A stretch of DNA of 64,000 nt from Aurifilum marmelostoma. Its lineage: Eukaryota > Ascomycota > Sordariomycetes > Diaporthales > Cryphonectriaceae. Positions 24,322 to 36,891 of the stretch are shown here, in pieces (the first letter of the stretch is position 1; each line of letters starts with the position of its first letter). The notes under the pieces were generated by a model. That model saw only the letters and a list, made by a program, of their open reading frames with translations. It made no database searches and was not told where the DNA came from. The stretch covers positions 1,297,715 to 1,361,714 of the forward strand of contig JAMXSV010000018.1 in the NCBI GenBank assembly GCA_027559495.1, in the 5' to 3' direction. Both the position numbers and the translations under genes were made by a program.

Positions 24322-26331
24322 ATGGCGTACGAACCGTCATATGAAGACAGGCGAGACTTCGATGAAGCCACCAAGGGCTTCATAGCGGCACTGACTCCGG
24401 GTCTGATAACCAACAGCGAAGGCAGAAAGGTTTGGGATATCGATGAGTACGCCTTCGTCGAGGATGAGTGCCCGCCGACGGCCAATCCCAAGTTATGGAG
24501 GCAGGCCCAGCTCAACACGAAACAAGGGCTGTTCGAGGTTGCTCCGGGCATATACCAGGTCCGCGCCCTGGATCTTTCCAACATCACCATTGTTGAGGGC
24601 AAGGAGGGCATCATCATCATCGATCCTCTCATCTCATGCGAGTGCGCAGCTGCGGCTTTAGGCCTCTACCAGTCCCATCGTGGCAAGGGACGGCCTGTCA
24701 TGGGCATGATTTACTCCCACTCCCACGGTGACCATTACATGGGCGCCCGAGGCGTTGTCCCCGAGGACACAAATGTGCCAATCATTGCGCCAGAAGGGTT
24801 CCTGGAGGCCATCGTCAGCGAGAGTGTCCTCGCTGGCCCAGCAATGCGTCGGCGTGGCGCCTTCATGTATGGGAATGCTCTCCCTCGCGGGCCCAAAGGC
24901 CAGATTGGCGTTGGACTGGGAATGGGTTCCAGCACAGGATCAACATCGCTCATACCACCCAACATCTTGATCCAAAAGACCGGGGAGGAGCATGTGATCG
25001 ATGGCGTCCGCATCATTTTCCAAATGGTACCGGGCACTGAAGCCCCAGCAGAAATTAATTTTTACTTCCCCGACTTCAAGGCATTGTGTGTACCGGAAAC
25101 CGCCACAAACTGTATGCACAACATTGTAAGTTGTGTAACAACCCATCATCGACGTCGAAATTCACTACTACCGAATGGGCATGATTTACTGAGAGCGCGT
25201 TCCACATTTAGGTCACTCTCCGAGGTGCTCAGGTCAGAGACGCGAAGGCATGGTCTACTTACCTGGACGAGGTGATTATGCTCTTCTGCGGGGATTGTGA
25301 TGTTGTTTTTGGAAGTCACAACTGGCCGACGTGGGGAAACAAAGAACTCATCACTCGGCTGTCCGAGCAGAGGGATATGTACGGCTATCTTCACGACCAG
25401 ACCGTTCGCATGATGAATCTTGGTATGACTGGTGTTGAGATTGCGGAGCGGATCCGCATGCCTCCGGCCATCTCAGCTGCTTGGCACTGTCAAGGGTACT
25501 ACGGTTCGGTGAGCCACAACGTCAAGGTACAGTTTGAGCCCCGAGCATGACATGGACGGCGCTGTGCAGTCCGGCAAACCGCATCTTCTAACTCATGGCT
25601 CGTAGGGCATCTACCAAAAGTACATGACTTGGTTCGATGGAAACCCAGCTCATTTGTGGCAGTATCCACCTATTGAAGAAGGCCAGAGGTATGTGGAGTG
25701 CATGGGAGGCGTTGACGCTTTATGCGACAAGGCCGAGCAGTTCATTGCCCGGGGAGACAGCCGTTTCGCCGCGACATTTGTTGCTCATGCCGTCGCCGCA
25801 TATCCAGAGAATCCCAGGTCAAAAGCCCTTCTGGCGACGGCATATGAGAATTTGGGATTCGGGGCTGAGAACGCAGTCTGGCGCAACTTCTACCTCACTG
25901 GTGCCCAGGTCCTCAGAACCGGAAAAGACACCGGTATGGTTGCTGGAGGTAAGAGCACACTGGGCCCACAACTCAGCATCGGGCAGTGGTTTGAGGTCCT
26001 GTCGGTTCAGGTGGATGGCGAGAGGGCTGCTTGCAAGTCTTTCAATATCGAATTTGAAGTCACCGATGTGAACGAGAGGTGGAAGTTGATCGTGAGCAAC
26101 GGCGTCTTGACTCCCCGTCTTGTGCGTCCTTCTGTGGCATCAGATAGTCGACCGAGCTCCCAGGGCCCGCCTGACCTATTCCTGTCTCTCACACGGCTAC
26201 AGCTGCTGGAAGTCTTGCGAGGTAGGGAGGTGGAAGCTGCGAAACAAGACGGGAATATTTCCATTATGCGCGAGCTGTTAGACCTGACATCTGTGCCGAC
26301 AGACTCGGTTCGTGGGCCAGCTCAGCTATAA
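24322..26331 (+). CDS. Alkyl sulfatase (SdsA1/Bds1 family, metallo-beta-lactamase fold), 3 exons
   Basis: Exons 24322-25125, 25212-25526 and 25606-26331 join in phase 0 to give 614 residues. The enzyme should hydrolyse alkyl sulfate esters to alcohol and sulfate. The zinc-binding motif SHSHGDH lies at residues 132-138 in a metallo-beta-lactamase domain. PETATNCMHNI, LRGAQVRDAKAW and VVFGSHNWPTWGN follow, as in Pseudomonas SdsA1 and yeast Bds1. The second half has the dimerisation-type helical region (QGYYGSVSHN, FDGNPAHLW) and a C-terminal SCP2-like domain thought to hold the alkyl chain. There is no obvious signal peptide, so a cytosolic enzyme is likely. The yeast homologue has been proposed to be of bacterial origin. 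Its position opposite an anion symporter supports a sulfur-scavenging role. All key residues that I can judge are present. Confidence 0.93.
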
Positions 26332-27647
26332 TTGGATGCTTGCAAACTCTAGAGGAAATGAAGTTTTGAAAGGTGAAAGAAGATAGGGAGAAAAATAACG
26401 TCCTGCCTTCTTGCGTGATATACAAGATATTTGGATATTGGTCAAAGTCAGGACTAAATGATAGGCATAAGGGTGCTTGGCTTGCAGGACACGCTGCTGA
26501 CCCCTTCAGCACCGAAACCCGTTGCGCATAACGTACTTGTGTTCTTTTGTTTCTTTCTATGGGAAAATAAAGAAACAAAGGAAAGCCCTATAGTTCAAAT
26601 CTGAAGGGCTATTGCGTGTATAGGCAATGCCAGATTTATTGAAAAGAATATACACGAAACAGGTCTCGAAGCCGAGTATTTTTTTTTTCACGGATGCGAT
26701 GGATATCGCAGTTGCACAAAGAATCTCTATCTTACCAGCGTGGAGAGAAAACGAGGGGGAAGTTGTAAGGGTGAAGGAAGCATGTAACCCCGTAAAAAAA
26801 TGCCACACCCATATTTTATCACAATGATAAATGCAGGAAGACACGTGTGGACACATACATTCAGAGACAGTGAAGAGAGAGGAGGGACAGAGACGTAAGA
26901 TATTAACCTTAAGCCGACCCGATCATGGGCCAATGTTGTACTAATTTCGAAGGAGACGAGGGGGGGCGGCGACGATGACAACGACGATGGCGGTGATGGC
27001 GACCGATCCCCTGTTGGGCTGGAGCTGGATGCTGCGGTTACTAGCATAAGATACAGTCTCAGTTGCTGAAGCCCATGGCCCTGGCACCGACCTAAGTACC
27101 TAAATACCTAGGTACATACGGCCGGTGGAAACTGTGCGACCTTGCCGCTGATGCGTCAATGGGGTATGAACTGTAGCCCTCTAGGAAGTCGTAAGTCACC
27201 TAATAGACTGACAGGTCGTTTAAAAATAAACACTTTAAGGAAGCTCGGAGGGGAAGGTTCGCGTGGGCGGTACCCTGTTTAGGACCATCTACGACTAATA
27301 TCCGGGATAGAGCTGCAGGGGAGATACTAATCATGGACAATCACATTAATGATGGGTTACTAATTGATTATATACATTAGCTGACCGTTCCCGTGAGGCT
27401 CATGGAGGTGGTCTATTCAATCTAGGGACGAGACCAATCTAACATTGCGTAATCATTCGCCATGATCCGAGTCTGTCGAACCAGCGACACAGAACCGCAC
27501 CAGGTTCACGTCCAAGGCAAAGTTCTTAACGCGTGTTTTCTCTATTGAGTCCGGCGACTCGCACAAGCTGCAGAGCTGGATGTGTATCAAACTTATTCGC
27601 TCCACCTGTGTTCTAGATCGCTCCGCCAATGCCTTACCAACCCAGCT
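26332..27647. other. Intergenic region at the border of the subtelomeric zone
   Basis: This holds the 3' UTR of the alkyl sulfatase gene and the 3' flank of the pseudogene that follows. A TACCTAGGTA-type low-complexity word lies near 27095-27115. I see no coding sequence or transposon ends. Confidence 0.55.
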
Positions 27648-29792
27648 TCACTCGACCTGAAAGGTATCCTTTCCCCATCCATACAACCTGTTCAGCCGGC
27701 GTGCAAAGATCGGAACCAGCCACCCCCTCAATATTTGACTTGTGCGGTTGGTGCAGCGTCAGAGACTTATTCATGACCATAGTCTCGGGTGGGAGGAAGG
27801 TATAGACGGAGCCGAATTTAGTAATAACGGAGAAGCCGAGGTCGGCCAGAGCTGCTTCGAACGAGACCCAGCTGACGGGGCTTCGGGATGCCGACTTGTC
27901 AAAAAGGGTTATGAAGACTTCTGCCGTAGCTTTCTTGACGACAAACGTCTGCTGCGGTGGTATGTTCACGTCGTCTTGCCCTGTGGATTCCTTCGGGCGC
28001 ACGAGTTCGAAAACCGAAGAGTGACTGGGCCTGGTTTTCTTTATCTGTCTCCGCTGCTCCATCCGAACCTGAGCGTCCTCCGCAGTGAACTGAGGCAACT
28101 CCTTCTTGTGCTCGACTTTTGACTGTATTTCTTGGTATCTCTTCTCCAGGTCTGCAGAGCAGTCTTCAGTCAGGTCCTGGTACATAAAGCCCAATTTGGT
28201 TGCCGTCTTGCTGACGATGGCGTCTTCCAGGGCCCTCAGCGCGCTGGTTGCGACACCGGGCTCCCCCAAATTGTGAATTGGCACCACGAACTGTGTGAGG
28301 TCGATGTCGCTCTTGATCTTATTTAACTCGGCTTCCTAGATCGTTGTAACGTGATACAAATAACTGGCCTTTTTTGCGGGACATGGAAGGCATGGGAACG
28401 CCGAGCGCTACGTCCTGCATGAATGCAATAATGGCAGTAAGATCCCAGAGAGCACTGAACTCACGCTCCTCAAGCTTCTCGCGCTTCTCTGGGTGCGAAG
28501 AGTGCAAGCTGCCGAGCTTCTCCAACCACTCCGCGGATGCTGAGGCGCTGGTATGGGCTTGACAAAGACGCAAGACATAGTGTAACTGGGCATCGGCCCG
28601 CGTCAACTCTTCCGGCTTTATTTTCATGGTAACTCATGCATTGCCCTTGTCATAGACATTTGAAACTCTCTTGAAGTATCTCTTGCCGGTGCCGGTTTGG
28701 AAGTGGCGCTTGAAAAGAGATTGGGCTCGGTCATATTGGAGATGGCAAGCGTTGGAGATCTCCTGGAGAACGATGGCTCGTCGGGGTTTGTTGTTCGCGG
28801 CCCCTTCCAGAAATTCGAGCAGACGATGAACATTATTAGCGTAGATCGCAGCGCCCTGGACGGCCCCGATGGATGACATCAAAGAAGGCAGGGCTGATGA
28901 AACGATCGGTATGAATAGGCAACGCTAGCCCCTTCTCATCAGCGACGAGCTCAGGACGGCTGAAGAATGCAATATTCACGACGTGCGTCAACACGACTAG
29001 TTCCACAGTCAGCAGGTGGAGCTACTCATCAGACAAAGCTCTCTAGTCCTTGGCAGCCTCAAGAAGGTCGGCAATAGAGTGTGTCGTCGGCCGCTTCCGG
29101 ATATTCAACCGGGCCACGGCTTCCGCCGCCGCATTGATGTCTCGGGAAGGTTTCTTCCTCTCGGGCCTGGTCTTGGATCCGATCTCCAGGATGTTCTCGA
29201 TGATGATGTTGAGCCCTTGAAGGAGACCCCTCTGCCTCATGAAGATCAGCTCCCAGTGGATTGTGGAATGCAAAGGCCGCTTTGCATCGCAGGTGCAAAG
29301 CCGGCGAGCGCTTGGTTACGATCTACTCCCGGCGAGATTGTTACGCATTTTCCATAATGGTCGTCGTCGCCGAGAACGAAGGTGTAGCTATCTCTGAGGC
29401 GGCGCTCATCCACATGTCGGAGATTTCTTGTTTGCATCATGGTCAAGATGAAGCCCAAATCGCCACCTGAATCTCATAGGGTGGTCCTCGCGATACTGTT
29501 CCATCAGGGTTGTCGTCGCATGATAGTGAAGTAGATCTGGAAGAAAATCGTCCGACTCGGTGACGTCTCGTAGATTCCACTCCGGTATGAGCTTGCAGAC
29601 CTCTCCCATGGAAGGAATCATACGGTGTTTGAGCACAACGCCGTCTGCTGCACCATCTTTGATGGCCTTGGTGCGCTGCGCTTTGGTGAACGCCTTCGAC
29701 AGTGTGACCACCGTGGCACCACGTGGTCGGTACTTTCGCGCCAGGCCCTGATGCAAATCCTGGATGAGAACACCTGTATTAGGTTGCTCCAT
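27648..29792 (-). pseudogene. Broken gene for a large fungal protein of unknown function ('ipa protein'-like)
   Basis: A continuous line of similarity runs on the minus strand from an ATG at 29792 (MEQPNTG) to a displaced stop at 27648, about 700 codons. From memory it resembles fungal proteins of unknown function sometimes labelled 'ipa protein', with landmarks DLHQGLARKYR, GAADGVVLKH, PEWNLRD, NLRHVD, YTFVLGDDDHYGK, SRPELVADEKG and LGFSVITKFGSVYTF. The frame is broken by shifts near 29460, 29256, 28867, 28334 and in a C5 run at 27723-27727, and by stops at 29043-29045, 29022-29024 and 28634-28636. The first two stops read TAG where CAG is expected and the third TGA where CGA is expected, all single C-to-T changes. 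Both base composition and codon use look normal, so decay seems fairly recent. No function is assigned. Confidence 0.75.
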
Positions 29793-30050
29793 ATTCAATG
29801 CGAAGAGAAAAGGAGAAACAATCCTTTAGTTAAAGGTTGAGCAGAACGTGGAGAACGACAAATTTTCGACCAGGAGAGACGGGGTGGTCTTGCTGGTGTC
29901 TTTTGCTTGGTGGGGACCTTAGTCTCAGCCTCCAGTCAGCAATAACTTTCTTTCGGCATGCGCTGCTGATATATAATAGTAGAGCTACTAGGAAGAGGAG
30001 AGATGATTTGGAACGTGCTGGTGTCCGAGGAACCAAGTAGAATGAAGCAT

Positions 30051-30457
30051 CAGCGTTCCACACAGTTCAGTCCTCGCAGTTCAGTTAGCAGTCTTGGTTA
30101 GCAATCTAGAGGTCCTATCACAAGCGAGCAAGCGTGATTTCTTAGCAGTTGACTGTAATCCAACTAGTTGTCTAGAAGGAAAAAAGTTGCTTAGTAATTC
30201 TTAGTAAATAAGATGGAACCCTTATCGATAGAGATAAGATAAGAACCCTGATGTCAACCCTAACCCTAAATTTCGAAAAAGCGGGGTAAAACTCTTAAAA
30301 TTTTCTTATATAATTAGCTTTATATAGGGCCTATTTTCTTGGCAGTCCTAATAGTTAGTTGTCGGCTAAAATCTGATCAGTTCAGTCGTCGGCTAAAATT
30401 AACAGTTGAACAGTCGGGGGTAGCTAGACTGAACTGACTGAACTGTGTGGAACGCTG
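30051..30457. mobile_element. 407-bp non-autonomous hAT-type element (MITE)
   Basis: Perfect 22-bp terminal inverted repeats, starting CAGCGTTCCACACAG, lie at 30051-30072 and 30436-30457. They are flanked by a perfect 8-bp direct repeat TGAAGCAT at 30043-30050 and 30458-30465. An 8-bp target duplication and CAG ends are typical of the hAT superfamily. The inside has no coding frame, two copies of GTCGGCTAAAAT near 30360 and 30390, and a short AACCCTAACCCTAA stretch near 30255. It sits 250 bp upstream of the start of the broken gene ending at 29792. Confidence 0.9.
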
Positions 30458-30465
30458 TGAAGCAT

Positions 30466-30929
30466 TGTGGCCGGAACCTCGGGATTGCCATTTGCTATGG
30501 GCCGTCTGTGCCTAAGGCCTAACGCATAGAGGAAAACCGGCTTTCGATAAGCATTGCCAAGTCATTGAGATTGGAATCGTTTCAAAAGGCTATGCTTCTC
30601 AGAACAAGTACAAAAAGAGTAGCAGAATAGACAATAGATGCTCAAGTTGAGAAGACACTGAATTACATTGATTAAAGCCTTTCGGTAGGGAACACGTTTA
30701 GAGACACATGAAAGAGACTGAAACAAATACTCGCCTCATGTACCACTTCGCGTTGGTAATGATCAGTATAGAGCTTGTCCAGGACCTTTAATGCATGCTG
30801 AATCAACAACTGGTAAGTCGAGCCAGAAGTATCATCCGCTTCACGTAAGTGAATTTCTCCTGACTGTAGAACTTGATCTTCCAAGAAAACCAAGATCTGA
30901 AGAATCTAGGACTGACATTCTTGATGATC
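30466..30929. other. Gene-free stretch between the MITE and the sugar transporter
   Basis: This is the 3' flank of the minus-strand sugar transporter gene. No coding sequence or repeat was recognised. Confidence 0.5.
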
Positions 30930-33450
30930 TTAAACATCCCTTTGTGTTTGCTCCCGCTCATCTTTATGATGCTGCTCGTCTGCATAAATCTGAACGTCAC
31001 AGATATATCGATCAAACTTCCGAAGGTTGACTCTCTTCTCGAACCTACCGAGAGCGATAAATATGTCAATCACCGGCAACATAGGCAAGTAGTTGTACCA
31101 TGGATAAAAGTATCACCAGCGTGGAGGAGCACCGGGATTATGAGAATAAAAAACAACTCACATTTCGTCAATCTCGGCGGGAGTTCGCCGGGTCACTTCG
31201 GGTAGGATAAACCATGCGATCACCGTGGCAATGCCACCCGTAGCAGCGAAGAAGAAGCCAGTCTTGGGGCCCCACTTGGTGACGGTTCCGTTAATCATGA
31301 GTGGCGTACAGAAGCTGAACATGGTTGCGATTGCGTTGGAAAGGGCCAGCGACCAGCCGGCCGTCTGCGCACGAAGGCGCTGCTGTGGTATCTCAGTAGC
31401 GTAGGCATACCCGATTGCAGAAGCACCGGTCGTGGAGAAGGTGGCCAAGCAAGCAAAGAATATCTGATAGTATTGTGAAAGCAAATTGTCAGTCGAGGTG
31501 TCTCATCATTCAATCGATGCCAGTCCAGAGAAAATGAATGCTTCGGGGGACGAGGCAGGAAGGGGGGGCATTGATCTGCAAAGGCATGGGACATATCGTT
31601 ATATAATTATTAGTAACAAAACTCACAAGTAGGGAGCTGAGTGCCTTAGTAGTGTAATCAAAGCAACCCACGATGCCAAGGCACAGCACTGAGATGGCGG
31701 TAATGGTGTAAGGGTACACAGTAAGCGGACGGCGGCCGAACGAGTCCGTTAGTGTGGACGTGCCGATCATGGACAGCAACTGGACACAAGATAAAATTAC
31801 GGTCACCAAGAAAGGATTCTTGTTTCCGGCATCCTGGACTATTTCCCGGAAAATAACAAGCAAGCATTAGTGTGAGAAATATAGTGACGGGGAAGAAATG
31901 CGAAGAGCACTGACAGAAGTATGTGGAATACGTGTTGAACACACTCAGACCCACAAACTGTTGGGTGATTTTTGGCCATCCGGCAATGACAAAGCGGATT
32001 AGGTTTCGCCCCTGGAAGATAGCCCATGCTCCATCTTCCTTCTGCATCTTGGCAAGATGTCGCTCTTCCTCGATTGTGGATGTCATGACGCCCTAACCCG
32101 GTGAGTTAGAGGTGCTATAACTTGCAGGTTAGGCCATGGAAAAACATACGATAACTTCCTGCACATCGTAGCCAGGCACGTGGCCATTGTATCGCAAAAG
32201 TGTCTTCGAAGCTCTGTCCACCTTGCCCTTGCTAACGAGCCACCAAGGAGATTCTGGGAGCACCAAAAAGATGGCTAACATCCCCCCTATGAACGCCCAC
32301 TAATATATCGTTGGTCAGTTTCGATTCGCTGTAACATTCTGGGTTCTCCACCTGAAGAGTGACCGAAATTCATCATGCCAGGCGTACCTGCGTATAGATC
32401 GGCGTTCGGAACTCATATGGATCATTTGTGTTCATGACGTTTAACCCAATTGATGCACAGAGCTGACCAATTACAAACCAACTAATTCAGATACGGATAT
32501 CAGTAAGAACCTGCTACGTGAATCGAGTCAAGATCTCGATAAGGAATAGAAACCTACAAGCTATAAGCGTTGATGAGGAAGCCTCTCAACTGGGTCGGTG
32601 CGAGCTCGCACAAGTACAGGGGCATCGTTGATTGTAGCATTCCTACGCCAGCACCGGAAAATAGTTTCGCAACCAGCCAATGATCCCAATGAGTTGCGAA
32701 TGTCTCTGCAAAGATGCTCTAGCCAGGATACGGTGAGTTTGCGACCCTGAAAATGCGAAGTCTATGTCGTAGCTAGTCATTGGGATACTTACTCCTGTCA
32801 GGAACATCCAAAGAATGTAAAGAGCGGCTTTTCGGCCGAGAGAATCAGTTGCATATTGCAAAAACTGTCCATATGTGAAACAAGTGGGTGTTAATTAGTA
32901 CGGTGACGGAGGCTTGGTCAGAACTGCATGAGATGAGGGACTCACAATTTGGCCTATAGTCTGACCGGCGGACTGGATGCCTCCCCATGCCGAAATGTAC
33001 TGGCCAGCAATGATTGTCGTACCCGGTGATGCCATCTGTCTTATGAACCCTTTGTTGGAAACGATACCGGCGTTGAGGTTGATCTCTTTTCCGCGGCATC
33101 GAGATTAGCAGGCATGATATGCTTGTGGGTGACTATGCGGGAGGAGCACAGTGCGACAGTGTTTCGTCAAGGTTTACGTGGTATTTACAAAGAGCTGACT
33201 CACGGTATCCGTCCAGGGTGGCTGCGAAGGCTGCGATCATTCCCACAAAGGTTACGAGCCTGTACTGTTTCACTGTCTCCCAAATGCCCAAGTCGTCAGC
33301 CCTGGCTCGCATCACATGCCGATCGCCCTTCATATTATCGCCTCCGTCCTCCTCTCCCGCGGTCAAGGCGTGTTCGATGCCCTGATGCTTGGGCTTCTCG
33401 TCGACAACATTGCTGCCGTCTCCTCCGGTTTGAGCACTAGGGTCGGCCAT
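30930..33450 (-). CDS. MFS sugar transporter (alpha-glucoside/maltose permease-like), 10 exons
   Basis: Minus-strand exons 33450-33204, 33085-32946, 32864-32793, 32718-32558, 32481-32388, 32299-32150, 32092-31915, 31838-31627, 31463-31162 and 31044-30930 join in consistent phase to give 556 residues without a break. Sugar-porter signatures are present: DSLGRKAAL in the first cytoplasmic loop, PESPWWL after segment 6, GRRPLTVYPY in the second loop, and PEVTRRTPAEIDEMF near the C-terminus. The long N-terminus and the VNLRKF C-terminal segment fit the fungal alpha-glucoside permease group rather than hexose transporters; the substrate is inference. The protein should be in the plasma membrane, importing sugar with protons. 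The acceptor of exon 2 is AAG rather than the usual YAG. It is the only fully intact gene among the decayed neighbours of the right half. Confidence 0.9.
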
Positions 33451-36400
33451 TTTCTCAGTGCGAAATGCGTTACAGCATGGATGACGTGCCTCAATGTTAG
33501 CCGTTGGAAAGAGAGTGGCGGCGGTAAAACTCTTGGTGATGAGTAACTGAGATGCGTAGCCCCCTTTATACTTTAACCTTGGCTCCGATTTCCCCGGATT
33601 TACCTCCCCCAGATCCACTTTAAATTCCCCCACACCATCCAGATCGGATACTTTGGACCAGGAAGGATCCTGGCCTAACCATTCTCAACACCAACATGGG
33701 AACCTCGGGTAAATGACAGCCGGATACGGTCGCGTGTGCTGATACAGAAAGGCACGACTTGTTCAGGAAGCAATCATATGCGATTCTGGCGGATCAGCTT
33801 CAATTTCTCCGGCGCTTAGGGACCTCGGGATTGCTTAGCATTAGCCTGTGCAGGAGATTCGACTCTTTTCATCACATCTAGAGTGCCAGGGACAGGATGC
33901 CAACAACCATATATTTCAGTAGTATTATGAGCCGAGGTGCACAGATGCGGGGAGGGATGGTCGAGTTGCAGGCCCAATATGCAAGCAGATAGCTACAAGA
34001 ACACACTCCACTCCTCCCTCTGTCCTTCAAGATTGTATGCACAGTCCATGCTGCCAACGTCTGTAGACCACTCCAAAACACAATGGTTCATTTTATCAGC
34101 ACCATGCCTTGCTCCTGCAGTGGTGCGTTTGAATTTATCGCTTCTCTCTTCTGACTTGGAGAACCTTGGAATCCGCACAGGCAGAAGCTGGCCGGGAGGT
34201 ACTGCGGTGTATTAAATGCTTCCAAGATCTGCAGTGCTGTTATTCTGTCACAAGCTTATGAGGTCCAATTGAGAGGTCGATCTCTTTGTCGACTCAGGCA
34301 TGTTCTGATAAACGAGATGGGGGTACTAGGTGAATGTTCAGAGGATAACGCTGAGTGCAGTCTATATCATTCCAATCATGGACTAAGAAAGCAAGTACTT
34401 ATAACGGCTATTCCAGTCACAGCTGATCTGATTTGCTTAAAGCGGGAAAACGAAGATACCAGGTATCTTGAGGATGATCTGTTAAACTCATTCGAAATTA
34501 AAAGGAGTGACAACTTCTAGTAGGTAGATGCACCAAGAGGCTATTTTGCTGTTATTTGCCAATCTCTCCACATACTCGTTGTCCAAGATTGCGTCTAACG
34601 ATTTCCTGGCTCCTTTGATGCTAGACATACCTACTTACACATACAGCTCGTTAAGTGCCCATCCCTATAGCTGACAAGATGTAATTACTGCTCAGGAAGT
34701 GGATGAACGACCATTGTATGCATGAAGGAATCATTATCAATGTTGTTATGTGGTTGTGAAGCTCATATCAGACACCTAGAGCTGCCCAAGCACTCTACAT
34801 AGTAGGCCCTCATATACTATGCGCCGTATGGAAATGCCGATGCTAAGATGTGTGGCCGCCATCTCCAGCCGGGACTGTTAGTCAATTCTTATACTACTAT
34901 GTGTCAGTGTGTACTATATAGTACGTCGCCATTGGAACGTGGAGCACCTGCTCAAGACCCACCATGATTCTAGGGCCTCTACAGGAGCAGGGGCACTTCA
35001 CAATGCTATAGGAGCGGTTAGCAGCCTAGACCCTGACATCCCCCACAACCCTGCCACCTTCTCCAATTTTGCAACAATAGCAACGCTTACTTAATTTCTT
35101 AATTTCAAGAGGGGGTAATACCAAAGTATAGTCCATCATTAGCATTATAATGCTGATTGTAGAGTAGATTCAGCTAAATATCAAGGACAAGGACATACAC
35201 AAAGCAGCTAACCAATACCCAGGGCATGTATTATCATTGCTAACATCACTGCCCAGGTGCTGCTTGCTGTCTAACAGCTTTCTATGCAGGCTATGCTTTA
35301 TTTCATTCAAACTTGAGTAAAGTCCTAAAGAACCAACAGGAGGGAAGAAGGAAGAAGGATCAAGAAGCGGAGATAAGTAATACTTGAATGCACTAATTAG
35401 ATGCAACATTGTCCAGACCAGCCATGGGGAAAAGAAAGGACTGTATCATCTCATGAGCGTCTTGCAAAGGCGAGGTTGACCTCTTGACTCTGTCATTAGA
35501 ATGCAACAATTAGCTTTGGAAGATGTCAAGCTGGACATTACAACGTTGTGCTGAAGGATGCTGCAATTGCGCTGCTCTCTATACTTGATATTAGTATATA
35601 TGTAGAGGCCTGGTAAGTTGGACTGGTACCAATTTCTGCACGTGCGGGAGGCACTGGGGCACTGAGGACAATGATTAGGCTATTGAAATGGTGTAGAGTT
35701 GATCTTTTTTTCGGAATCTTTTTCTTAACCCCTTCTAATGCGCCATTGCTGTCAATGAAATCAAGTTACTTTTAAAGTACTCTGTACCCAGCTATCACCT
35801 CTCCATACCTGAGGGCAGGAAACTTTACTCCCCTATCTACTCACCGGTTTTCGGTTAACATCTACTTAAGTAACTTAAAGCAGAGCTTAACGTATTAAGC
35901 ATCTAGGAGTAATCAAGAGACCAAATGACATATTTTGGTCTCAGCACTAGAGGCAGGTGCCTCCCCCTCACCTAGATAGCCTTAGTCAACCTGATAGCCT
36001 TCCCTTCCTTTCCTCGTTTCTTGGGGCTGCGCTTCTCTTTGTCACTCCTTTTTGGAACATAACTTGATCCACAGTCATCAAGAATTTGCCTATATAGAAA
36101 AGAAAATTCACCCAGATAAAGAATAAAGTTGTTGTGTTTTAGGCTTAGGTGAGTGCGCTGGAGGCTTATCATGGCTTTTGCACGCACAATATTCTCATAA
36201 GCCTAGTCCTCTTGCATCATGTGGCTAAAGGAGCAGAGTGTTGTAAATCGTGCGCAGATATAAGTTTCGAGGCATTGAACTCACCTGTTATTTTTAATCA
36301 TGTTCTGATACATGAGGTTCTGCTCTATGGATTGTATAAATGTGAATCCTGCACCGCGTAATATGTGTCTGATATGATTAATTGTAGGGAGCGCTCTCTT

Positions 36401-36891
36401 CACTTCAGATTCAAATGCTGGGCTTGACGGCGTCGCCTATTTTGCAACGGATACTTGATTAAATTCGCGCCAATTGTTCTAAGATGATAGCAAGCGTTTT
36501 TCACGATGTTGAATCTTGATTGGGCTACTTATACTCACGGTTCCATCGGCCAGTTTGTGTAGACTCTACTTCCGTTTTTTTTTCTTCTTTTTTCTTATCT
36601 CTAACTCTTCTCAATTTGATGTTATTTCTTTATCCTTCTCCCTATCCTTTCCGACAGACCAAAACCACGCCTGCTATATACTTTCATAGAGATGGCCCCA
36701 ACCTAAAGACCATACAAACCAACGTACCTCGCAATCGGGCCGGACTTTCACGCTAGAGACCTTTCGGACGCGGGTCTCACGCAAAGTCAGCCGCCACTCA
36801 TGATTTAAAAGTCGGATACCCGGTAACAACAATTCCACACTTCCTGCTCTTCGTCTCCAAATTTGGGATCAAGTTTGCATTGACTTGCACC
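33451..36891. other. Subtelomeric gene-free stretch
   Basis: 3.4 kb of moderately AT-rich DNA with only short unconserved frames. A T/C-rich stretch at about 36550-36660 is likely promoter of the reductase gene. I could not recognise transposon ends or a decayed gene, although the composition suggests old relic sequence. Confidence 0.5.

Noticed and set aside
33878..36361. Several 60-90 codon frames between the sugar transporter and the reductase
   Set aside because: None has a motif, good composition or splice partners; treated as gene-free DNA.
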